Origin: Chaetoderma sp. LZ-2023a
Lineage: Eukaryota > Mollusca > Caudofoveata > Chaetodermatida > Chaetodermatidae
Length of the DNA stretch: 64,000 bases
Assembly (NCBI GenBank): GCA_034401795.1
Contig: CM067374.1
Span: forward strand, 138,660,508 to 138,724,507
Direction: 5' to 3'
Part shown: positions 57,179-64,000 of the stretch, piece after piece
Numbering within the stretch: position 1 is the first letter of the stretch
Layout: each line of letters opens with the position of its first letter
The notes under the pieces: generated by a model
The model's input: the letters and a program-made list of their open reading frames with translations, nothing else
Databases searched by the model: none
What the model was told of the DNA's origin: nothing
Translations under genes and position numbers: made by a program

Positions 57179-57540
57179 GTGGTATCATTGGAAACTCTTC
57201 CACAGGCATACCGCAAAGTAATTTATAAGTGTGCTTGCCTGTTTAGTGGCGTTTCCATTAATGCCCCCGTAGACACTGGAGCTTCCATCACCGCTTTCAA
57301 CAACAGCTTGTATGAGAGCATCCCACCTCATAAGAAGCCAGCCCTTTTTACAAACAGATACCAGAGCCGATGTTCCTGTGGATGGTATAGTTAACCTCGT
57401 GATACAGATAGAGGAAATGCAATTCATACGGCGAGTTGTCATCGCCTCTATTCAAAACGATGCCCTGCTTGGTTCTGACTTCCTCAGTGCCAGCGAAGCC
57501 GTCATACACTGCAGACAACACGAACTAGATATACACAGCT
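57179..57540 (+). pseudogene. Gypsy copy 3: retropepsin protease
   Basis: Aspartic protease that cuts the element polyprotein. INAPVDTGASITAF carries the DTGAS active site (57272-57286). IQNDALLGSDFL (about 57450-57485) is the second conserved loop of retropepsins, normally followed by the RT linker. A frameshift near 57345 joins the two halves, so the protein is broken. Confidence 0.75.
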
Positions 57541-57682
57541 GACGCATACCACTGGGACCGGAATTATCACTATACAATACCTGTGCAGTAATTTTGGCAT
57601 CAACCACCACAGTTGAGCCGGGACAGGAGAAAATTGTATTGGCCACCCCACCACAGTTAGAAAACAACACACACACATAGCT

Positions 57683-59320
57683 ATGCTGGAACCCGACCCT
57701 GATTACATGATCGCCTCACAATGCGCCAGTCCCCGAATGGTCGTGGACACCACCAATAAGGATCACATACCCTTCTTGGTATTCAATGGAACAGCGCACC
57801 CAATAACACTAGTACCAGGGGTTTGTTGTGGCCATCTGGTGGATGTGATATCACTGGAGACACCCCCTGCCGCACCTACACCAGTAACACCTGATGATTT
57901 ACCGGAGAATCTGCATGACATATATTTGCATGCCACAGTTGGATTGGTGCAATCTCATAAACATGACGTGCGACAACTTCTATATAAATATCGTGACAGT
58001 TTCTCGGCTGGAGACATGGACCTGGGAGAAACTCATCTCATGCGACACTCCATCGATACTGGAAACAACCGACCCATTCAACAACCCGTTCGACATCTTC
58101 CCATTTACAAGGAGGCGGAGGCACATCAACAAGTGAACAACATGTTGCAGACAGGCATTATAGTACTAGCAGCCAAAAAGGACAGATCTTTGCAGTTTTG
58201 TATAGACTACCGCCGCCTTAATGATCTTAGCGTCAAGGATGCTTATCTGCTTCCATGGATAGATCAGGCTTTAGATTCCTTCTCCGGAGCCAAGTGGTTT
58301 TGTACCCTTGACTTGGTTAGTGGGTACAGGCAGGTAGCCATGGATGAAGCTGACAGGGAGAAGACCATGTTTGTGTGTAGAGATGGCCTTTTCCAGTTCC
58401 GCAAGATGCCCTATGGATTGTGCAACCTTCGTGGAATGTTCGAGCGTCTCATTGAACAGGTATTAACTACCCTGCAATGGGAGATCTGTCTCTGTTACAT
58501 CGACGACGTAATCCTCTTTGGCTCCTCGTTTGAGCAGACTCTGTCAAACTTAGACAAAGTCTTATTGCGGTTTCATACCGCTAATCTCACGCTCAAACCT
58601 AAGAAATGTCATCTCTTTAGACAGAATGTCGAGTTCCTGGGATACATCATATCCGGCGATGGAGTGGCTACTCAAACTTCAAAGACAAAAGCAGTAGCTG
58701 AGTGGCAAACCCCCACCATGTGCTCGGATACCCGGAGTTTCCTCGGTCTCTGCCAGTAATATTGTTGTTACATCGGTCACCTTAGTGAGATTGCATCACC
58801 ACTATATAGGATCACCGAAAATGGTCGACCATTCTAGTGGACGAGTGAGTGTGAAGATTCCTTCAGGGCACTGAAGGAACATTTGACGACTGCCCCAATT
58901 CTTGCTCATCCTAACCCTAACCTCGATTTCATCTTAGACACTGATGCATCTGCTTATGCAATAGGTGCAGTTCTATCTCAGGTCACAGAAGATGGAACGG
59001 AGCAGGTACTGGGTTATGGTTCGCATACTCTGAACAAAACAGAGAGCCATTACGTGATCACTAAGAGGGAATTGTTAGTTGCAGTACATTTCGTCAAGTA
59101 TTCCAAACACTTTCTGTATGGGCCCCCATTTACCTTGCGTACTGATCACACCTCCCTATGCTGGCTCAGAAACCTAAAAAAATCCAGAGGGCCAGGTGGC
59201 GAGGTGGCAGGAATCCCTGCAGCCCTTTCACTTCAACGTTGTTGATAGACCCAGCAAACTGCATGGAAATGCTGATGCCTTGAGCAGAATCGGGCTCGTG
59301 GATGAACAGGAAGTGGCCAC
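57683..59320 (+). pseudogene. Gypsy copy 3: reverse transcriptase and RNase H
   Basis: One frame runs from 57683 to about 59180, interrupted only by TAA at 58757 and TAG at 58835. RT shows GETHLMRHSIDTG, FCIDYRRLND, FCTLDLVSGYRQVAMD (first Asp), FRKMPYGLCN and CYIDDVILFG (YIDD at 58496-58507), then HLFRQNVEFLGYIIS. About 11 codons are missing before KKDRSLQFC compared with copy 2. RNase H follows with ILDTDASAYAIGAVLS, KRELLVAV and LRTDHTSL. After a frameshift in an A-run near 59178 it ends GNADALSRI (about 59260-59290). The order RT, RNase H, integrase is that of Ty3/Gypsy. Confidence 0.88.
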
Positions 59321-59438
59321 AACCGTGACACATACTACACAGCCATCTCCTGTGTTCCCCGAATTGTGATGCGCAGAGTGGGACATGGGGACAGTCACTC
59401 ACGAACAAGCAACAGATGCGCAAACATGAAATATATAC

Positions 59439-60410
59439 GTGTGGATCCAGGAGGGGGTGTGTCCTCCTAAGGAATCTGTTACACCACTTTCTGCGGCGGC
59501 AAAATGCTACTATCAGAGGTTTGGAGAGTGTCATATTCAAGGTGGCATTCTCTACATTAATAACTGGATAGTGATTCCTGAGTGTTATCGTGAAATCATT
59601 CTACAACAACTGCACGATAATGCTGGACACTTGGCCTTCGAATGGACAATAAGCAGAATTAAACAGAGATTCCACTGGATCGGGATATGCGATAGTGTGA
59701 AGGCATGGGTCGCCAATGCGTCTCATGCCAAAGATGTGCTGTTGGCCAGCAGCATTCTGCACCCCTACAAGTTAGAATGGTTGGTGCACCGTGGGAGCGA
59801 GTGGTTATTGATGTGCTCAGCCCCTTGAATACGATGGATGAAGGAAACAAGTACATCCTCGTATTACAAGATTATTTTGCGAAGTGGGTAGAAGCATTTG
59901 CTTTGCCAGACCAAGAGGCATCCACAGTAGCGGAGGTCCTGACTATCATTGTGTTTTGCCGCTTTGGTATGCCCTATGAATTGCACTCTGACCAAGGAAG
60001 TAATTTTGAGAGCCGGCTGATCTCCGAGCTCTGCAAATTGTTCCATATCGTCAAAACAACTCCGTATCACCCCCAAAGTGATGGAATGGGGGAGAGGTTC
60101 AACCGAGCCCTCATGGAGATGCTCACCAAAGAAACATGCCTTGATCTACTGTGATCTGCATCTCCAATATGAGCTCATGGCATACCGCACTTCGATACAT
60201 TCAAGCACGGTGTATACCCCTGCTCGGTTAATGTTAGGCCATGAATTAGACTTGCCCATGGATCTGGCTATGCCCAGAATTCCAGCAGAGAAAAATTCGC
60301 CTTCTCTCTATGTAGAGCTCATGCGGCGAAGGATAGAAAAGTCCCATGAGCTAGTGAGAGCAACATTATGCACTGCACACCGGCATCAGAGTGCATGGAG
60401 ACCCATATGA
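59439..60410 (+). pseudogene. Gypsy copy 3: integrase
   Basis: Inserts the cDNA copy. The HHCC zinc domain has HDNAGH, then CVSC in another frame (frameshift near 59700). The catalytic core has VIDVLSPL, HSDQGSNF and GERFNRAL. The D-to-E spacing is 33 residues, two fewer than the usual 35, from a small loss near KTTPYHPQ. A further frameshift near 60150 leads to ELMAYRTSIHSSTVYTPARL, LGHELDLP and a terminal stop at 60408. Domains and order are typical of Ty3/Gypsy. Confidence 0.85.
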
Positions 60411-60700
60411 GGCAGGAAAAATGTGCCAGCTGGACCCTTCTCCTACCAAGCCAGGAGTCCGGTGAACATATGACTAATGCTGAGGACGATGACGAGATAC
60501 GTACTCACCCTCTAACTCCTCCGAGTGGGTCTACACGATCTGGGAAGTCATATCTGAAGACTCTCGTTTGTGCTGTCCAAGGGGAAGGACGGAAAAGTTG
60601 TTCCGCTGACCGCTTCCCACTCCGACCCACTTCATATTATTACCCCAATTATAGAGTTACCACAAGCGGAAGCTGAGGCTGCCCCAGGCCATGATTCCTG
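60411..60700 (+). mobile_element. Gypsy copy 3: end of pol region
   Basis: GRKNVPAGPFSY and PLTPPSGSTRSGKSY in shifted frames resemble the tail of a Gypsy pol. No chromodomain is seen. No 3' LTR with similarity to the LTR-like blocks of copies 1 and 2 was found. Confidence 0.45.
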
Positions 60701-62524
60701 TGGGGTGGAACATGTAAAAAGAGCATGGAAGTGAAGAGGCTTGATGAGGCCTTGGCTTGTTTTAAAGAACAGCAAAACCGCACAACATGGTGTACACCTT
60801 CAACTCATAAAATCTTCGGAACTAGGAGGGATAGGCTCCTCGAAGGGTTCCAGTGAACAGGCGGCAGTTGGCTCACAAGAGTCCGGGGGGCACGTTAAAA
60901 ATATTTTATAGTGCATAGGAGATACTGAAGGCCTCCGTGTCTAACGAAGGATGAATTAACATCCTACTGTGGTACCGTCTAGTCGGTGCATTGTTCGGGC
61001 TGCTGAACTTGGTAATAGTAAGTGGACACGCATGGTAGGTGGATGACAGGCCACACCCAGGGCACTACAAGGCTCGGCAAACTCGTGAGAGACCGGTTTT
61101 TCAGAGATGCCCTGCAGGCAAGGCCAGGGAAAACGGTCAAAGTTCGTATACAGTTGGCAGATAGATGTGGATCAGACCGTCGGTTGCCCCTGCGCGTGAG
61201 CTCAGATGGTCATCACTATCGACTGGGTCACCAGCCAGTCGTCTTGATCATGTCAGTTCATCAACCCATTACTGATTATGAGTGGTCAAGGTGGCTCAAT
61301 GTACAGTCAGTCCATGGCAAGCATTCGTATTGTGAGTCATGTCTCCTGTGATCAAAGGTCATGAAAAGTGATTCTTTGGGAAGCAGGCGGGTATGTGCCT
61401 GAGATGGTGTAACCTGTCACTTGCTGGATGGGTGGAGCAGTCATTGATCCCAAGTATCCGCAGGATGAATGACCTGGCTAGTATGATCTGTGCGGGCCTC
61501 TTGCTAAAATGACATCCAAGAACGATCTACGCAGAGCCCTTAGCTAAAATGACATCTAGCAGGCATCACCTCCATGGTATGGCTCAGCCGGGCTGTGGCC
61601 CTCGCTAAGACGACTGCTTAATTAGCATCCAGTACTGTGTCCACTCGGGTCAGGAGTCAGCAGGGTGCGCCTTGACTGTGTCCCGGATTATGTTCCCCTA
61701 ACTTGGACAGGTCTTTATCTCAGGCATATACGGAGAGGTACCAAGCCTAGGCTGCATCCTGTGTGGAGAACTGGGCGGCCGTCCAGCGTGGTGGGGACAG
61801 GGAACCACACTGGGAAGGCCAAACGGTACAAGTGACCACCAACACTCCAATTTGCGCCCCATCCATTAGCAACACCACCCCACTCCAATTGGCGTCTCTT
61901 GTCTATGCACCAAGTTTGGACATTTCACACGCCACTCGTCGTCTGTTGACTGTCAATCTTCAGATATGAGAGAGTCAGCTGTTATAGAAAATGTGGCATT
62001 CCGCACCACAGCAAACCCCCCACACCCGCAACCTGCTGGTGGTGGGTAGGGAAGCAGCCTGTTCATCAGACTCTCAGCTGGAATATTCGCTTGAATATCT
62101 GCCAGCATAGGGGGCAGTATATCACCCTCACAACATTTGGGTTCTAAACTTTTGTTCAAACCAAGCAATCTAGGCATTATCCTTCTCTTCCAAATACAGA
62201 CCCACGACCCGGCATTACAAAGGTGTGTAAGCTATGCTCTATCACAAGGTATAAAACAGACCAACCAAAATGCTGCATTTGGCATTCACGTTGCACTTTT
62301 GTGTACATAAGTAAGTTTTTGTGAACAGGCTCCTAGTAGTTAAGTCTCTATGTGCTCGCGAATGCAAAGGTTTGGTGGACAATCCCTTCTTAGGCTGAGC
62401 TTTTTTTTTACATCACCACACCATGCATTTAATATGGAGAAAGGAAGCATTATCATTTGTCATGGGATTCGTCTTTTACATTCTGCAGGGGCCATCCTCT
62501 AATTAAAGAAAGAGATCATTTGAG
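60701..62524. other. Unassigned sequence downstream of Gypsy copy 3
   Basis: No domain is recognised. A purine-rich GAGTCCGGGGGGCACG (60880-60895) could be a remnant polypurine tract. A 109-codon plus-strand frame at 61022-61351 has no recognisable motif. TATAAAA occurs at 62250-62256, about 390 bp before the Cys/Gly repeat array. Confidence 0.45.
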
Positions 62525-62639
62525 ATGTTCCCTGACTCACAAACGGACTTAAAAGCGAAATACATCACCCATCAAATAGGATACTATGCCACATTTTTGT
62601 GTGTTTCCAAAAATCCCCCCCCCAAGCACACCAACCCCG

Positions 62640-63515
62640 CCCACCTGATGGAGCTGCTGTTGATGATGAAACATGCCCAAATACAATTTGCACTTGCCCT
62701 GGTGGAGCTGCTACTGGTGGATATAACACCTGTCCTGATGGAGCTGTTACTGGTGGATATAACACATGTCCTGATGGAGCTGCTACTGATGAATTTGGTG
62801 CTTGCTCTTGCAGGGCTACTACTGGTGAATATGGTTCCCTGATGGAACGGCTGGTGGTGGGTATAATTGCAGAGCTGCGACTGGTGGATACAGACATTGC
62901 CCTGATGGAGCCGCTGCTGATGAATACAACACTTGCCCTGGTGCAGCTGTTGCTGGTGGATACGATGTTTACCCCGGTGGAGCTGCTGCTTACGCGTATG
63001 GAACATGTCCTTGAGGAACTGGTCACTGTCCTGGTGCTGCTGACTGGTATGAAACATGATGGGACAAAACTGGCTCTGGACGATCTGACATCTGCCTTGG
63101 TGGAGCTCTTGCTGATGGATATAAAACATTACCTGACAAATCTGGCACTGGAGGATCTGGTACCTGCCCTGATGGAGGTGCTAATGATGAGTTCGGTGCT
63201 TGCGCTTGCAGAGCTGCTACTGGTAGATATGCTACTTACCCTGCTGGAATGGCTGTTGGTAGACGTGGGACTTGCTGAATACATTTGCCCTGGTGGAGCT
63301 GCTGTAGGTGGCTATTGCACATGACGTGATGGAACTGGTACTGATATATAATCAAATTTCCCTGATGGAATGGATGCTGGTGGATATGTCGATTACACTT
63401 GTGGAGCTGCTACTGTCAAACATGGAGCTTGCCCCAATTTGATTACTGTTGCTGTATATGGCATTTGCCCATACAGAAGGGTGGTTGCTGCACACGGTAC
63501 TTGCCCATGGGGCCT
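62640..63515 (+). pseudogene. Decayed array of 12-residue Cys-Pro-Asp-Gly repeats
   Basis: A 36-bp unit (TGTCCTGATGGAGCTGCTAC-type) repeated over about 870 bp. In the coding-like frame it reads as 12-residue units of consensus C-P-D-G-A-A-T-G-G-Y-x-T. Clear units include CPGGAATGGYNT and CPDGAVTGGYNT (62697-62770). Further units continue through 63300, and diverged ones (CGAATVKHGA, CPYRRVVAAHGT) run to about 63515. A two-base loss near 62832 and stops near 63014, 63058 and 63275 break the frame, so it is not translated as one protein now. The residue pattern (one Cys, one Tyr, several Gly per unit) resembles repetitive secreted or structural proteins, but I recognise no named family. A pure minisatellite is the alternative. 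No signal peptide or start is identified. Confidence 0.6.
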
Positions 63516-64000
63516 GTATATATTAATTAGTGTTTCTAGGTTAATACTGTTCTGCTCTAGCTGTGAATGCCTTGTGTATTCTGCAGCTGTAGTATCTTTG
63601 TTCCATTATGTCAAATTTCTCCTCAAAGATGTGATGCTGTTAACTATGTGGCTGCGGCTTGCTCTGCACATTAATTTGCGGTGAGTCAAGATGGGGAGTG
63701 CCTTCCAGTGTTACGATCCTCATTATTAGCAGCTGATTACTACTTTCTAAGTCTTTTATTCTGTTCTCTAGTGTCAGAATATATAAGTGCTACTGTCCGT
63801 GACATATCTATTTGATTTTCGTTATGCATGGCTTCTCTCTTCTTTAGTTCATCTTAGCACTTTCTGAGCCATTTTTCCTCCTCGTGGAGCAAAACAGAGG
63901 GATTGAGTCAAAAGCATACCCTAAAGCATTTTTTCCCGCTATGCCCACAGCAAACTAAAAAACTAAAGACCGTGTGTGATCTTAGAAATGCTAATGGATC
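63516..64000. other. Unassigned right edge
   Basis: AT-rich, no coding region or repeat recognised. Confidence 0.5.

Noticed and set aside
61022-61351. 109-codon plus-strand frame
   Set aside because: No motif, no splice sites and no similarity within the window; not called as a gene.
62565-63129. Ser/His/Gln-rich minus-strand frames over the 36-bp array
   Set aside because: Shadows of the plus-strand repeat; the Cys-Pro-Asp-Gly reading is more coherent.

Overview
The window is metazoan nuclear DNA, AT-rich and repeat-dense, with no bacterial-style operons. Spliceosomal introns, long TA tracts, palindromic MITEs, a DIRS-type tyrosine-recombinase retrotransposon, a 2A-bearing APE LINE and two arrays bordered by a TTTTAGCTCATCTGGCC-like end point to a marine invertebrate. 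A lophotrochozoan, probably a mollusc, is my best guess; this is an inference from repeat style, not a species call.

One cellular gene is well supported. A long ankyrin-repeat exon (7539-9959) ends on a GTAAGT donor that overlaps its only stop codon. It joins in phase to a small exon at 36651-36846 and then to a terminal exon at 39185-39851. The terminal exon carries a SOCS box followed by an Asp/Tyr-rich acidic tail. Read together they predict an ankyrin-repeat SOCS-box (ASB-like) substrate adaptor of a Cullin-RING ubiquitin ligase, about 1,078 residues from the ATG at 7586. Its first visible intron (26.7 kb) is filled by transposable elements.

Layout: 1-3780, minus-strand decayed Gypsy element (copy 1: gag, long leader, LTR-like promoter). 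3781-7143, simple repeats, a hairpin element, a TA tract and unassigned DNA. 7144-7355, MITE. 7539-9959, ankyrin exon. 11221-17585, plus-strand Gypsy copy 2 (promoter, leader, gag with zinc knuckles, truncated pol). 19614-20075, TTAA-ended MITEs. 20115-20745, hAT remnant. 20816-21370, CT-rich tract. 22390-26990, 3'-truncated DIRS copy A. 26991-34047, near-complete DIRS copy B with inverted terminal repeats, internal complementary region, gag, RT/RNase H/methylase-like and tyrosine recombinase. 35937-36396, MITE. 36651-36846 and 39185-39851, last two gene exons, with CTGN tetranucleotide repeats between. 39852-42266, tandem arrays including a 40-bp minisatellite. 44853-48231, decayed LINE with a 2A motif, and a second 3' end at 48682-49241. 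50690-53440, further tandem arrays and a second copy of the 7.1-kb MITE. 55248-56900, Tc1-like transposon with perfect 24-bp ends inserted in a TA tract. 57000-60700, Gypsy copy 3 (protease to integrase). 62640-63515, a decayed array encoding 12-residue Cys-Pro-Asp-Gly repeats.

Nearly every element ORF is broken by stops or frameshifts, so the mobile fraction is mostly relic. DIRS copy B and the Tc1-like element are the youngest looking. The least familiar pieces are the ASB-like gene with its acidic tail, the recombinase-site-like palindromes inside the DIRS termini, the spliced DIRS gag leader, and the 12-residue Cys/Gly repeat array.
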